From assembly GCF_022846435.1 (NCBI RefSeq), contig NZ_AP025627.1:902001-966000 (forward strand): DNA of 64,000 nt. Reading direction: 5' to 3'. The translations under genes and the position numbers were made by a program. The notes beneath the pieces are model-generated. The model saw only the letters and a list, made by a program, of their open reading frames with translations, was not told where the DNA came from and ran no database searches. Shown piece after piece: positions 51,434-62,000 of the stretch (positions within the stretch are counted from its first letter, which is position 1; the number at the start of each line of letters is the position of its first letter). This DNA comes from Parageobacillus sp. KH3-4. GTDB lineage: Bacteria > Bacillota > Bacilli > Bacillales > Anoxybacillaceae.

Positions 51434-52705
51434 ATGGCTTTTCAAATTCCACGAGGAACGCAAGACATTTTGCCTGGTGAAGCGGAAAAATGGCAATATG
51501 TCGAAAAAATAGCGCGGGATATTTGCAGGCGTTACAATTATCGCGAAATTCGCACGCCGATTTTTGAACATACGGAATTGTTTTTACGCGGCGTCGGCGA
51601 TACGACCGACATTGTACAAAAAGAGATGTATACGTTTGAAGACCGGGCGGGAAGAAGCATGACGCTTCGTCCGGAAGGGACCGCTCCGGTGGTTCGCTCA
51701 TTCGTTGAAAACAAAATGTACGGCGATCCGAATCAGCCAATTAAGTTATATTACATCGGTCCGATGTTCCGCTATGAACGGCCGCAGGCAGGGCGGTTTC
51801 GCCAATTTGTTCAGTTCGGCGTTGAAGCGCTTGGAAGCGATGATCCGGCGATTGATGCAGAAGTCATTGCGATGGCGATGGAGTTGTACCAATCATTAGG
51901 ATTGAAAAAAGTAAGGCTAGTCATTAACAGCTTAGGAGACATAGAAAGCAGAAAGGCGCATCGTCAGGCGTTGATCGATCATTTCCAAAACCGGATTCAC
52001 GAGCTTTGTGAAGATTGCCAAGTCCGCCTGAAAAAAAATCCGCTTCGCATTTTAGACTGCAAAAGAGACCGTGACCATGAATTAATGGCGACAGCGCCAT
52101 CGATTCTCGATTATTTAAACGAGGAATCAAGCCGTTATTTTGAAAAAGTAAAAGCTTACTTGACGAAATTGGGAATCCCATTTGAAGTCGATTCTCGTCT
52201 CGTGCGCGGATTGGATTATTACAACCATACGACGTTTGAAATTATGAGCGATGCGGAAGGATTTGGCGCGATTACGACGTTATGCGGCGGCGGCCGCTAC
52301 AACGGCTTAGTGCAAGAAATAGGAGGGCCAGAAACGCCAGGGATTGGGTTTGCGCTAAGCATTGAACGGCTGTTGGCCGCTTTAGACGCGGAAGGAGTTG
52401 CGCTGCCGATTAGCCGCGGCATTGACTGCTACGTTGTTGCCGTTGGCGAAAAAGCAAAAGAGGAATCCGTGCGGCTTGTTCACAAGCTGCGGAAAGCGGG
52501 AATTGTCGCTGATAAAGATTATCAAGACAGGAAAGTAAAGACGCAATTGAAAGCGGCGGATCGCTTACACGCGAAATTTGTGGCGATTCTCGGCGATGAT
52601 GAACTTGCGAAAGAAGTAATCAACATGAAAGAGATGAGCACAGGAGAGCAAACAGAAGTGCCGCTACATTCTGTCGTAGACTATTTAAAAGAACGATTGT
52701 CGTAG
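51434..52705 (+). CDS. hisS: Histidyl-tRNA synthetase
   Basis: Class II synthetase, 423 residues. N-terminus [16 protein letters not shown]; motif 2 [21 protein letters not shown] near 112; His-A motif [14 protein letters not shown] near 258; motif 3 [12 protein letters not shown] near 310; C-terminal anticodon-binding domain. AAGGAGG precedes ATG 51434; the longer frame from 51413 lies within the leader. Confidence 0.97.
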   Translation: MAFQIPRGTQDILPGEAEKWQYVEKIARDICRRYNYREIRTPIFEHTELFLRGVGDTTDIVQKEMYTFEDRAGRSMTLRPEGTAPVVRSFVENKMYGDPNQPIKLYYIGPMFRYERPQAGRFRQFVQFGVEALGSDDPAIDAEVIAMAMELYQSLGLKKVRLVINSLGDIESRKAHRQALIDHFQNRIHELCEDCQVRLKKNPLRILDCKRDRDHELMATAPSILDYLNEESSRYFEKVKAYLTKLGIPFEVDSRLVRGLDYYNHTTFEIMSDAEGFGAITTLCGGGRYNGLVQEIGGPETPGIGFALSIERLLAALDAEGVALPISRGIDCYVVAVGEKAKEESVRLVHKLRKAGIVADKDYQDRKVKTQLKAADRLHAKFVAILGDDELAKEVINMKEMSTGEQTEVPLHSVVDYLKERLS

Positions 52706-52719
52706 GAGGGATTGCAGGC

Positions 52720-54495
52720 GTGTTTGGAAGGACTTATTATTGCGGGGAGATCACCGAGAAAGCGGTTGGCGAAAAAGTCGTTTTAAAAGGCTGGGTGCAA
52801 AAGCGCCGCGACCTTGGCGGATTAATTTTCATCGATCTTCGCGACCGGACGGGAATCGTGCAAGTTGTGTTCAGCCCGGAAGTATCGAAAGAAGCGTTAA
52901 ATGTAGCGGAAAAAGTGCGGAATGAATACGTGCTGAGCGTGGAAGGAACCGTCGTTGCCCGCGACGAGGGAACGATCAATCCAAATATTCCAACTGGAAA
53001 AATTGAAATTCAAGCAGAACGCGTAACGATCATTAACGAAGCCAAAACACCGCCGTTTACCATCGCCGATCAAACAGACGTAGCCGAAGAAGTGCGCCTT
53101 AAATATCGTTATTTAGACTTGCGCCGCCCGGTGATGTTTCGCACTTTGCAATTGCGGCACCGTGTGACAAAAGCCATTCGCGACTTTTTAGACGGAGAAG
53201 GCTTTTTGGAAGTGGAAACGCCAATTTTGACGAAAAGCACGCCAGAAGGAGCGCGCGACTATTTAGTGCCAAGCCGCGTTCATCCCGGCGAGTTTTACGC
53301 GCTTCCGCAGTCTCCACAAATATTTAAGCAGCTGTTGATGGTGGCCGGATTTGAACGATATTATCAAATTGCTCGCTGTTTTCGCGATGAAGACTTGCGC
53401 GCAGACCGCCAGCCGGAGTTTACACAAATCGATATTGAAACATCGTTTATGAGTCAAGAAGATATTATGCAGTTAACGGAACGGATGATGGCGCATGTGA
53501 TGAAAGTGGCAAAAGGAATCGAAGTTCCCCTTCCATTTCCGCGCATGTCTTATGATGAGGCGATGAGCCGCTATGGTTCGGACAAGCCGGATACCCGCTT
53601 TGGTTTAGAACTTGTAGATGTATCAGAAATCGTGAAACATTCTTCCTTCAAAGTATTTGCAGGTGCCGTTGCAAACGGAGGGCAAGTGAAGGCGATTAAT
53701 GTCAAAGGGGCAGCAAATACATATTCTCGCAAAGATATCGATGCGCTAGCCGAATTTGTTGCACGTTACGGTGCAAAAGGGCTAGCATGGCTGAAGGTGG
53801 AAGAAGGCGGATTGAAAGGGCCAATCGCCAAATTTTTCACGGAAGAAGAACAAAGTGGGCTTGTCGAAACGCTTATGGCAGAAGCCGGCGATTTATTGCT
53901 GTTTGTCGCCGATCGTAAAGAAGTTGTCGCTGATGCGCTTGGCGCGTTGCGTTTAAAACTTGGAAAGGATTTAAACTTAATTGACGAAACAAAATTTAAT
54001 TTCCTTTGGATTGTCGACTGGCCGCTATTAGAATACGATGAAGAAGATGGGCGTTATTACGCGGCGCATCATCCGTTTACCATGCCAGTTCGCGAAGATT
54101 TGCCGCAATTAGAGACAAGTCCGGAAAAAGTAAGGGCGCAAGCGTATGACTTGGTGCTGAACGGCTATGAGCTTGGCGGCGGTTCGATGCGTATTTTCGA
54201 ACGGGAAGTGCAAGAAAAAATGTTCCGCGCCCTAGGATTTACGGAAGAGGAAGCGCGCAAACAATTTGGGTTCTTGCTAGAAGCGTTTGAATATGGCACC
54301 CCGCCACATGGCGGCATCGCGCTTGGATTGGACCGCATTGTTATGCTGTTAGCGGGACGAACGAACTTGCGCGATACGATCGCGTTTCCAAAAACGGCCA
54401 GTGCAAGCTGTTTGCTAACGGAGGCGCCAAGCCCGGTTAGCGAGCGACAGTTAGAAGAATTGCATTTAGTTGTTCAGCCAGAAAAAACAGAGTGA
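52720..54495 (+). CDS. aspS: Aspartyl-tRNA synthetase
   Basis: Class IIb synthetase, 591 residues: OB-fold anticodon domain (about 1-105), catalytic domain with motif 2 [18 protein letters not shown] near 215, a bacterial GAD insertion (about 300-420), and motif 3 [15 protein letters not shown] near 530. GTG start 15 bases after hisS, with GGAGGG ribosome site. Confidence 0.97.
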   Translation: MFGRTYYCGEITEKAVGEKVVLKGWVQKRRDLGGLIFIDLRDRTGIVQVVFSPEVSKEALNVAEKVRNEYVLSVEGTVVARDEGTINPNIPTGKIEIQAERVTIINEAKTPPFTIADQTDVAEEVRLKYRYLDLRRPVMFRTLQLRHRVTKAIRDFLDGEGFLEVETPILTKSTPEGARDYLVPSRVHPGEFYALPQSPQIFKQLLMVAGFERYYQIARCFRDEDLRADRQPEFTQIDIETSFMSQEDIMQLTERMMAHVMKVAKGIEVPLPFPRMSYDEAMSRYGSDKPDTRFGLELVDVSEIVKHSSFKVFAGAVANGGQVKAINVKGAANTYSRKDIDALAEFVARYGAKGLAWLKVEEGGLKGPIAKFFTEEEQSGLVETLMAEAGDLLLFVADRKEVVADALGALRLKLGKDLNLIDETKFNFLWIVDWPLLEYDEEDGRYYAAHHPFTMPVREDLPQLETSPEKVRAQAYDLVLNGYELGGGSMRIFEREVQEKMFRALGFTEEEARKQFGFLLEAFEYGTPPHGGIALGLDRIVMLLAGRTNLRDTIAFPKTASASCLLTEAPSPVSERQLEELHLVVQPEKTE

Positions 54496-54513
54496 GCGAT
54501 ATTTGCTATTTCG

Positions 54514-54542
54514 TTGCAAAGATGCAAAGTGTATGATACAAT
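54514..54542 (+). promoter_or_regulatory. Promoter of 6S RNA
   Basis: TTGCAA (54514-54519), 17-base spacer, TACAAT (54537-54542). Expected start point about 54549-54552. Confidence 0.7.
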
Positions 54543-54550
54543 GAACAAAA

Positions 54551-54740
54551 AGTTAGTCCTGATGTGTTCGTCGTATAACCTATTGTTTTGACCGAACAAT
54601 AAGTTATGCGGGAGCCCGGAGTTTCCAAGCGGCGTACATGCCTTTAGTGTTCAAGGACGTGCAAACCTTGGAATAGGGCACCCACCTGCTTGGGAGCGGG
54701 TTCAAAACGAAGGCATCGACGGCACGATTGGGACTTACGC
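54551..54740 (+). ncRNA. ssrS: 6S RNA (ssrS/bsrA type)
   Basis: Non-coding stretch between aspS and tcdA, the place of bsrA in B. subtilis. The 5' part GTCCTGATGTGTTCGTCGTA resembles Bacillus 6S-1 RNA. AGTCC near the 5' end pairs with GGACT near 54731, closing a long hairpin with a central bulge that includes the TTGACCGAACAA and GGAATAGGGCACCC regions. It would bind sigmaA holoenzyme in stationary phase. The 3' end is approximate. Confidence 0.85.
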
Positions 54741-54774
54741 GCGATGGATGCTGCTACGTATCATTTGCCCAAGT

Positions 54775-54812
54775 TCCCTATGTAAAGGCGATGCTTTACA
54801 TAGGGATTTTGT
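54775..54812 (+). terminator. Terminator downstream of 6S RNA
   Basis: CCCTATGTAAAG / CTTTACATAGGG, twelve-base perfect stem, then ATTTTGTTTTTG. Confidence 0.9.
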
Positions 54813-54908
54813 TTTTGTTTTGCCTAAAAATCGGATTGAAATTTGGCGGTTTGTTATTGTAGGATAAAAAGCGGTATGAAAATAAGAACGATGCAACGGA
54901 GGGTATAG

Positions 54909-55673
54909 ATGTTACATCAATTTTCACGTAACGAATTGGCAATTGGAAAAGAAGGATTGGAAAAATTAAAAAATGCAACGGTTGCCGTTCTTGGCGTCGG
55001 AGGAGTCGGTTCATTTGCTGTCGAGGCGCTGGCGCGTTCCGGGATCGGACGCCTTGTTCTTGTAGATCGGGATAATGTTGATATTACAAATATTAATCGG
55101 CAAATTCATGCGCTCCTTTCCACGATCGGTCGCCCCAAAGTGGAATTAATGAAAGAACGCATTGCCGATATTAACCCGGAATGCAAAGTTATCGCGTTGC
55201 AAATGTTTTATACGGAAGAGACGTATGAACAATTTTTCAGCTATGATCTTGATTTTGTTATCGATGCTTCCGATACGATCATATATAAAGTCCATTTAAT
55301 GAAGGAGTGTTTAAAGCGCAACATCCCGATTATTTCGAGCATGGGCGCTGCCAACAAAATGGATCCGACGCGCTTCCGCATCGCCGATATTTCCAAAACC
55401 CATACGGACCCGATCGCGAAGGTGATTCGCGCTAAATTGCGTAAAGAAGGGATCCGGAAAGGCATTCCTGTCGTCTTTTCCGATGAAAAGCCGATTATTA
55501 TTCGTGAAGATGTCCGCAAGGTGGTCGGCAATGATCAATCACCGATTCGCAAAGCGCAAATGCCGCCATCTTCGAACGCGTTTGTTCCATCGGTAGCGGG
55601 GCTTATTATGGCTTCATACGTTGTGCGTGAACTTTTGAAAGATATTAAAATTTATCGGGTCGGTGAAGAATAA
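54909..55673 (+). CDS. tcdA: tRNA threonylcarbamoyladenosine dehydratase TcdA
   Basis: E1-like ThiF-fold enzyme (YrvM) that cyclises t6A to ct6A in tRNA. 254 residues; ATP-binding GVGGVGSFAVEALARSG near 30 and the DVDRDN-like LVDRDNVDITNINRQ motif near 53. No C-terminal zinc cysteines are evident. RBS GGAGGG. Confidence 0.93.
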   Translation: MLHQFSRNELAIGKEGLEKLKNATVAVLGVGGVGSFAVEALARSGIGRLVLVDRDNVDITNINRQIHALLSTIGRPKVELMKERIADINPECKVIALQMFYTEETYEQFFSYDLDFVIDASDTIIYKVHLMKECLKRNIPIISSMGAANKMDPTRFRIADISKTHTDPIAKVIRAKLRKEGIRKGIPVVFSDEKPIIIREDVRKVVGNDQSPIRKAQMPPSSNAFVPSVAGLIMASYVVRELLKDIKIYRVGEE

Positions 55674-55677
55674 AAAA

Positions 55678-55708
55678 CGTCGCAGAGCGTTTTCTGCGAC
55701 GTTTTTTA
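55678..55708. terminator. Bidirectional terminator between tcdA and rsfA-like gene
   Basis: ACGTCGCAGA / TCTGCGACGT with flanking A and T runs, between convergent genes. Confidence 0.88.
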
Positions 55709-56359
55709 TTAAGATTTGGCGATGTGTTCCAAATTTCCATTTTTGTCCATTCGGAAAATATGGGCTGGCTGTACTCCATACTCTTCTTCTAAGATTAATT
55801 TGCGAGCACGTTCCATAATTTTTACTAATGCCTCGTAGTCTTCTTTAACAGTGGATTGCTGTTTTTCCAAACGCTCCAATTGTTTTTGCAGTTTTTCGTT
55901 GTGCGTCCGCAATTGCTCATTTTCGTGTTTTAGCTGTTCGTTTTCCATTTTGATCATTTCAAAACGTTCACCATCGGATTTTAACGTTTGCAAAAAAGCG
56001 ATGCATTGTTCGAGCGTGATGGCAGGGACCGGAAGGAAGGCGGATGTTCCTTGTTGGAAAACGGCGAAATTGGCCGAAAGCGGCTGCGCCTTATTTTCCG
56101 ATTGCCGTATTTTTTTGGCTTGTTCTAATGCCCGCTTCCGTTCTTTCCGCTGCTTTTTTGCTAATTCAATTGCTTCCACGTATCGTTTCCGAACTTCAGC
56201 GTTCCAGCGAAATCCGCATGCTGCCGCTGTCCGGTTTAGGTGATCGCCGACTTCTTCAAACGCAGCAAGCTGCGTGCCCCCTTCGCGAATATACCGCAGC
56301 ACTGTCTCCGCCAATAAGATATCTTCTTCATGAGTCCAAGCGTCTTGTCGTGTTTTCAT
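55709..56359 (-). CDS. RsfA-family prespore regulator (Myb/SANT-like)
   Basis: 216 residues. N-terminal Myb/SANT-like DNA-binding region (AWTHEEDILLAETVLRYIREGGTQLAAFEEVG...NRTAAACGFRWNAEV), a basic linker, then a long coiled coil (about 145-195; MENEQLKHENEQLRTHNEKLQKQLERL) and a conserved C-terminal tail. RsfA of B. subtilis modulates sigmaF-dependent genes. ATG 56359 follows GAGGTG; an upstream start at 56407 is less likely. Confidence 0.78.
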   Translation of the reverse strand: MKTRQDAWTHEEDILLAETVLRYIREGGTQLAAFEEVGDHLNRTAAACGFRWNAEVRKRYVEAIELAKKQRKERKRALEQAKKIRQSENKAQPLSANFAVFQQGTSAFLPVPAITLEQCIAFLQTLKSDGERFEMIKMENEQLKHENEQLRTHNEKLQKQLERLEKQQSTVKEDYEALVKIMERARKLILEEEYGVQPAHIFRMDKNGNLEHIAKS

Positions 56360-56981
56360 TTCACTACACCTCGCAATCCATTTAGATAGATTATATTCTT
56401 TCCTCATACTGCAAATTAAACTTTATATTATTTTATCCAAGTTGAAAGTTTACTAATCATTTTTTATAATGGATCTTCATTATGACAACTGGGGCAGATT
56501 GGCAGCAAAATAAAGGGCAGTGTCAAAAATTCTATGAAAACTCAGCACTGGAAGGATGCGTTTTAGCGAAAATAAAGGAGATGCCATCGCAATCGCGCTT
56601 GACAAACATGTCAATGGTTTGATTTTGGACTAACAAGGGCGAAGGGAACAAAACGAAGGCATATCAAAGAAGCTTCTCTTTCTTAGTCCCATTCCTTGCA
56701 GCTTCTTTTTGTAATACGGGCAGTCTTTGCACTTAAATATGAGAAAATCCTTTCTTTCCTTGATCTTTTCGAGTGTTTTCAAACAGTGCGGACAGGCCTT
56801 CAAAGGAGTTGGAATGTGTCCAGTACATAACCTAATGGCAAATAAAGAGCATTTTGTCAGAAGGAAACATCCATGTTTTCTCCGGAATTTGATGTTTGCT
56901 TAGAATGTCCATTCCCGCCATCATCGAAATAACCATTATCGAAAAAGGCACCAGATTTTCTCTGGTGCCTTTCCACATGAA
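56360..56981. other. Gene-free stretch between rsfA-like gene and swrC
   Basis: 622 bases with no intact gene. It contains a transposase-like remnant (listed separately) and, at 56952-56975, a hairpin ACCAGATTTTCTCTGGT that may terminate swrC (minus strand, followed by CTTTTTC). Confidence 0.65.
56640..56850 (-). pseudogene. Zinc-ribbon transposase-like remnant
   Basis: On the minus strand one frame reads CTGHIPTPLKACPHCLKTLE...KDFLIFKCKDCPYYKKKL before a stop near 56640. The CxxC / CxxC pair with DCPYYKK resembles zinc-ribbon segments of several IS transposases. No start and no catalytic domain are left. Confidence 0.45.
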
Positions 56982-59900
56982 TTATTCTTCTATGTCTTGG
57001 AATTTCTTTCTTCTAAATTTGCTTAATGATTCATACACGATTGGGACAATTAAAAGTGTCAGCAATGTGGAGCTTGTTAATCCACCCATAACGGTCACAG
57101 CCATTCCTTTCGAAATTAATCCGCTGCCTTCCATTCCTATCGCTAGCGGTATTAATGCTCCAACTGTTGCGAGTGCTGTCATTAAGATTGGACGTAGACG
57201 AGTTGCTCCGGCTTCAAGTAAAGCTTCTCTTGTGCTTAGTCCTTCTTTTTCTTTATGAATCACACGGTCGATCAATACGATCGCATTGGTTACGACAATG
57301 CCGATTAACATAAGAGCACCGATCATCGCTGAAACACTAATGGTCTCACCCGTTATGAAGAGAGCCAATAATGCCCCAATAATGGTAAACGGTAATGAGA
57401 ATAGGATGACGAACGGTGTAAGTGCGCCGCCAAATGTTACAACAAGGACAAAATAGACAATCGCAACCGCTGCTATCATCGCTAATCCTAATTGAGTAAA
57501 TGTTTCGGTAATGTCTTCGGTTACGCCGCCTGTTGATATTTCAACATTTTTAGGCAGCTTAATCTTATCCACTTCTTTTTGCAGGCTTGACGCCACTTTT
57601 GATACGTCTTTTGTTTTTACTTGAGCGCTAACCTCTGCATAAATTTTTCCATCCCGACGGGTAATCGTATCGGACGTTTTCCCTTTCTTCACTTCCACTA
57701 ACTCTTTAATTGGCACTTCAAATCCGAGAGGAGATTGAATCTTTTGATTTGTTAAATCATTGATACTTTCATGGCTTTGTTCTTTCATTTTAAAATATAC
57801 ATTCAGTTCTTTTCCGTCTTTTTCAATTGTTGTTACGACTGGATTCTGCCTTGTTGGCATAAGTGCTGAGCCAATTTGTGCTGCTGTTAAGCCAAGTTTG
57901 CTTAATTTTTCATGATCAACCACTAACGTAAATTCATCATAGGCTTCTGAAATACTTGAGTCGATTTTCGTTAAATCTTTTTCCTTTTTCATGAGATCTT
58001 GGATTTTATTAACGATTGGCTCCAGTTCTTCCCTGCTTTCCCCATACACATAGTATACTAGTTGATTGTTGCCTGCATTACCGGAGAAATCTTGTTGTTG
58101 CCACTCCCCTTGTTTTACTTTTCTTTGAAGGTCTTTAATCACTTGTTCTTTTTCTTTATCAAAATCTGGAGTGTCATCATCATAAGCAACGAACATCATT
58201 GCACTGTTGGTATCCCCAGGATTCATTGGGTTTTCGCTGCCAACGGAAAGCTGCACTGTTTTCACGTTCTTTTTGTTTAAGAAATATTTCTCTGCCTCCA
58301 ACGTATATTCTTTTACTTTCTCTAGCGTTTCGCCTGGAGCTGGTTTATAGGTAATGACCATCATTTTTTCTTCATCAGCAGGTAAAAAGCTGACGCCGAT
58401 CACAGGGACGAGAAATACACTTGCAACAAGAAGGAATACAGCAATGAAGCTTGTTACAATTTTATGATTTAATGACCAATTTAAGATTTTCTTATATTGC
58501 CCTGCAAGTTTTCCATGTTTTTCTTTTTTATGCTCATTTTGTCCTTTTAATTCTTTTTGAAATAGAGTGTGTCCCATTAAAGGAACAATCGTAATGGCAA
58601 CAAGTAATGAAGCGAGTAAAGCAAAAACAATGGTTAATGCAAAAGGTAAAAATAATTCTCCGACCATCCCTTTAACCAATCCAAGAGGAAGGAACACAAT
58701 GATCGTTACAATGGTGGATGACATGATCGGGATAAACATTTCCTTTGTTGCTTCTCGGATTAACTGTTTTCCTTTTAATTTTTCCTCTTTTAAATGCAGT
58801 CTTCGATAAATATTTTCAATAACAACAATCGAATCGTCTATGACGCGTCCAATCGCAACCGTCATTGCGCCTAGCGTCATCATATTCAATGTAATATCTA
58901 ATTGCTTTAATACGAGTAAAGCAATTAAGACAGATAGTGGGATGGAAATAGCGGCAATGAGAGTTGAACGAATGTTTCTTAAGAATAAAAGGATAATGAT
59001 CGCTGCAAATAGAGCACCAAATAACGCTTTATCGACCATTGTTTTGATCGATTCTTCGATTGGTGTTGCCATATCAAAACTTGTTATGATTTCTAATCCA
59101 TCTATTTTATCTGCAAATTTATTTAATTCTTTTTTTATTTCATGGACGACAGTTACTGTGTTCGCATCTGCCGCTTTAACAATTTGAAGGCCGATCGCTT
59201 CCTTTCCATTCGTCCTTGAGATCGATTCAGCTTCTTTAACGACTTGAATATCAGCAATCTCATCTAATTTTACTGTAGGAAGGCCTTGTGCTTGCTTGCT
59301 TAAGCCAATTGTTTGGGTGTTTCGCGCGATCGTTTGGTTGCCGGCGTTATTGTTTGGTGTGATCGCTGAATGGCTGGTGTTGGGCACCGATTGGACTCCT
59401 TGAAGGTCCGTGCCTCCAACATTTGCATTCATTCCATTATTTTGACTGCCGGCTTGTGGGATGATCGGGATTTCCAAATTCTTTAATTCTTCCAATGTTC
59501 TAATATTGCCATCTACTACAACGGATTGCTCTTTATCGTTAAACGTATACAAACCGAGAGGAAAGGATACATCGGAACCTTTGATTACATTTTGCACTGT
59601 TTCTTTATTTAAACCAAGCTGTGCCAATTTTTTGTCATCAAAAGCGATTTGAACTTCTTCGATTTGTTGGCCGGAAATTTGCACTGAAGAAACGCCGTTA
59701 ATTCTTTCCAATGATGGGACAATCTCATCTTCCACAATTTTTGTAAGATCGGCTAGCGACGCATTTTTATCCGAAATGCTTAAAGCCATTACTGGAATGG
59801 AATTAAAGCTTATTTTCGAAATCTTTGGTTTGTCCACACCTTCAGGAAACTGTATCGACGTTAATGCTTCTTCTAATTCTTTTTTCGCTTCGTCCATATC

Positions 59901-60203
59901 TTTTTCATAATCATATGTAATTTGTACAGATGAGGCATTTTGAAAAGAAGTGGAAGTAACAATGTCTACCCCATTTAAATTTTTTACAGCTTTTTCAATC
60001 GGTATCGTCACTTTATTTGCTACTTCTTCTGGGGTCGCTCCCGGATAGGCCGTAACGACACTAATCACTGGCGTGTTGATATTCGGTATGGTTTCAAGTT
60101 TCATCGTCATTCCAGAATATAAACCTGCTGCCATAACAATGATGGTAAGCAGCCAAACAGCAAATTTGTTTTTTAAGGAAAAATGAATAATTCGGTCTAG
60201 CAT
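56982..60203 (-). CDS. swrC: RND-family efflux transporter, SwrC (YerP)-like
   Basis: 1073-residue RND transporter of the Gram-positive HAE type, like B. subtilis SwrC, which exports surfactin and other amphipathic compounds. It has 12 expected helices and two large outside loops. MLDRIIHFSLKNKFAVWLLT opens the protein; GRVIDDSIVVIENIYRRLH near 400 and GIVVTNAIVLIDRVIHKEKEG near 980 are the paired helix motifs, the first carrying proton-relay aspartates. An Asn/Gly/Gln-rich insert lies near residues 250-300. ATG 60203 follows GGGAGGTTG. No periplasmic adaptor gene is adjacent, as expected. Confidence 0.87.
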   Translation of the reverse strand: MLDRIIHFSLKNKFAVWLLTIIVMAAGLYSGMTMKLETIPNINTPVISVVTAYPGATPEEVANKVTIPIEKAVKNLNGVDIVTSTSFQNASSVQITYDYEKDMDEAKKELEEALTSIQFPEGVDKPKISKISFNSIPVMALSISDKNASLADLTKIVEDEIVPSLERINGVSSVQISGQQIEEVQIAFDDKKLAQLGLNKETVQNVIKGSDVSFPLGLYTFNDKEQSVVVDGNIRTLEELKNLEIPIIPQAGSQNNGMNANVGGTDLQGVQSVPNTSHSAITPNNNAGNQTIARNTQTIGLSKQAQGLPTVKLDEIADIQVVKEAESISRTNGKEAIGLQIVKAADANTVTVVHEIKKELNKFADKIDGLEIITSFDMATPIEESIKTMVDKALFGALFAAIIILLFLRNIRSTLIAAISIPLSVLIALLVLKQLDITLNMMTLGAMTVAIGRVIDDSIVVIENIYRRLHLKEEKLKGKQLIREATKEMFIPIMSSTIVTIIVFLPLGLVKGMVGELFLPFALTIVFALLASLLVAITIVPLMGHTLFQKELKGQNEHKKEKHGKLAGQYKKILNWSLNHKIVTSFIAVFLLVASVFLVPVIGVSFLPADEEKMMVITYKPAPGETLEKVKEYTLEAEKYFLNKKNVKTVQLSVGSENPMNPGDTNSAMMFVAYDDDTPDFDKEKEQVIKDLQRKVKQGEWQQQDFSGNAGNNQLVYYVYGESREELEPIVNKIQDLMKKEKDLTKIDSSISEAYDEFTLVVDHEKLSKLGLTAAQIGSALMPTRQNPVVTTIEKDGKELNVYFKMKEQSHESINDLTNQKIQSPLGFEVPIKELVEVKKGKTSDTITRRDGKIYAEVSAQVKTKDVSKVASSLQKEVDKIKLPKNVEISTGGVTEDITETFTQLGLAMIAAVAIVYFVLVVTFGGALTPFVILFSLPFTIIGALLALFITGETISVSAMIGALMLIGIVVTNAIVLIDRVIHKEKEGLSTREALLEAGATRLRPILMTALATVGALIPLAIGMEGSGLISKGMAVTVMGGLTSSTLLTLLIVPIVYESLSKFRRKKFQDIEE

Positions 60204-60505
60204 TTTTTCAACCTCCCGTAGTTTTCCATTTTCGCTTGATTCATTCGCTGCAATAATCAATAATATATATGACCAATTAGTCATAAGTCAATAAATTAAT
60301 TAAATATTTCCTTTAAATTTATGTAAATCATATTAGTGACTGTCCGGTCATTCAGTTTCTACCCCCCGTAGTTTTCCATTTCAGCGTGATTCATTCGCTA
60401 CAATAATGAATAATTGGTCGTGTTCAATAAATTCATTAAAATATTTTCTTGAAATTTATGAAAATCATAGTCATATTCAGTGCATTTGGAAAGTGAGTGG
60501 AAAAA
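60204..60505. promoter_or_regulatory. Divergent swrC-yerO control region with duplicated segment
   Basis: Two diverged direct copies of about 105-117 bases: 60215-60331 and 60365-60468, both starting CCCGTAGTTTTCCATTT and ending near AAATCAT. Palindromes ATGACCAATTAGTCAT (60269-60284) and TGACTGTCCGGTCA (60336-60349) are good candidates for TetR-type operators. Confidence 0.7.
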
Positions 60506-61375
60506 ATGAAGGAAAAAGAAAAATTAATTATTGATGTTGCCATGAAATTATTTGCTGAAAAAGGATTTGACGCAACTTCTATACAAGAAATTGTTGATGA
60601 AGCCGGAATTTCTAAAGGCGCGTTTTATTTATACTTCAAATCAAAAGAAGCCTTGCTTATCGAGATTTTTAAATATTTTTATCATAAAAGGAAAAAGAAA
60701 ATAGAAGAAATATGCAAGCGAAATCTTTCTCCGAGAGAAAAATTTATGGAATATCTTGTCTGTAATTATACAGAAATTAGTAAATATAAAGAATTTTTGA
60801 TTATGCAAACTAGAGAGCAAGCCATTCCCATTAATGAATCGATCGCTAAATTGATCCATAAGATGTATGTGGAAACCAAACAATTTTATAAATTATCTTT
60901 AATGGACATTTACGGAAAGCGAATTGAACCATTTATCGGTGATTTAATCATTATTTTGCATGGTATTTTTCACTCTTATATGCATTGGACGTTATTTCAG
61001 AAAAAGAAGATCGACTATTATAAACTGGCAACATTCATTCTCCAACGGATGGATGATCTTGTCAAAGGTTTATTGAAAAGCGGCGAAGAAGCAATCATAC
61101 CATTTGAAGAGCTGGAGCAAGGGCCCTTACATATTAGCCAATTAACAAAAAAGCTCCATAAGAAGGACCTGCTCCACCAAATAAGAAAAATAAAAAAGCA
61201 CCATTCTCATTCATCAGACCTCTATATTACACTTGACGTACTGGAGGAGGAAATTAGTAATGAAAAGCCAAGAATTCCGGTCATCCAAGGAATGCTTTCC
61301 AATTTAAAAGATATAGAAGATACCTTGCCTTTACAAATGCAAATCAAAAAATATTTTCACTTAAAAGAAAAATAG
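60506..61375 (+). CDS. yerO: TetR-family repressor YerO-like
   Basis: 289 residues. N-terminal HTH (KLFAEKGFDATSIQEIVDEAGISKGAFYLYFKSKEALLIEI) followed by a long ligand domain and a Lys/His-rich C-terminal region. In B. subtilis YerO represses yerP/swrC, and the divergent pair is conserved here. ATG 60506 or GTG 60497 may be the start; both have GGAAAGTGAG-like sites. Confidence 0.85.
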   Translation: MKEKEKLIIDVAMKLFAEKGFDATSIQEIVDEAGISKGAFYLYFKSKEALLIEIFKYFYHKRKKKIEEICKRNLSPREKFMEYLVCNYTEISKYKEFLIMQTREQAIPINESIAKLIHKMYVETKQFYKLSLMDIYGKRIEPFIGDLIIILHGIFHSYMHWTLFQKKKIDYYKLATFILQRMDDLVKGLLKSGEEAIIPFEELEQGPLHISQLTKKLHKKDLLHQIRKIKKHHSHSSDLYITLDVLEEEISNEKPRIPVIQGMLSNLKDIEDTLPLQMQIKKYFHLKEK

Positions 61376-62000
61376 CATCACATATAATCAACCGTTCTTT
61401 TTGCTTGGTTTATGTTCTCATCCTTTTCAGCAATGATGGCTTTCATAACCGAATCACATAAACTTTGTATCCAAAGGCTTCCTGAAATCGGGAAGTCTTT
61501 TTTTGTCCCTAAAATCTATATGTCGAATGATTCCATTTTCTCTCTGCTATCCTATCAAATTAGCAGCACCTTCCTTTGAATCCATCTGTTTGAACCGAAT
61601 TCGCATCAGCTTAATCGAGGGGCTAAAGTAAAAAGCTATTGCCATTATTCATCTTGCATTTCCGTTTCATACCGATATGAAGGATGGCTCGTTTTGTTGA
61701 GCTCTCCTTTTCTTTACGTTATAGTTGGTATAGTTGTTTCATTTTTTTTCAAAAAAAAATCCATTATAATTAACAAGGGAAAGAACATTAATAGGGATAG
61801 CATAAATGTTCGCGCAAAAATCATGCCACGTCGATGCAAAAATGGCCAAGCAGTGCGGAATGTTGAAAAGGCTCAACTGGAAATGAAATCGAAAGAAGAA
61901 TCGCTGTTTCTGTTTTTCATGAAGCGGTTTTGCCTAGATGAAGTGGGCAGAAGACGAATCAAACAAGTTTTTATGCTGTCAGACGAAATGAGGGATGCCT
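61376..62000. other. Gene-free stretch before rarA
   Basis: 625 bases without a convincing gene. It holds the yerO terminator and degenerate sequence. An open frame at 61694-62056 overlaps rarA and has no recognisable features. Confidence 0.6.
61475..61507 (+). terminator. Terminator after yerO
   Basis: AGGCTTCC / GGGAAGTCT with one G-T pair, followed by seven T. Confidence 0.75.
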
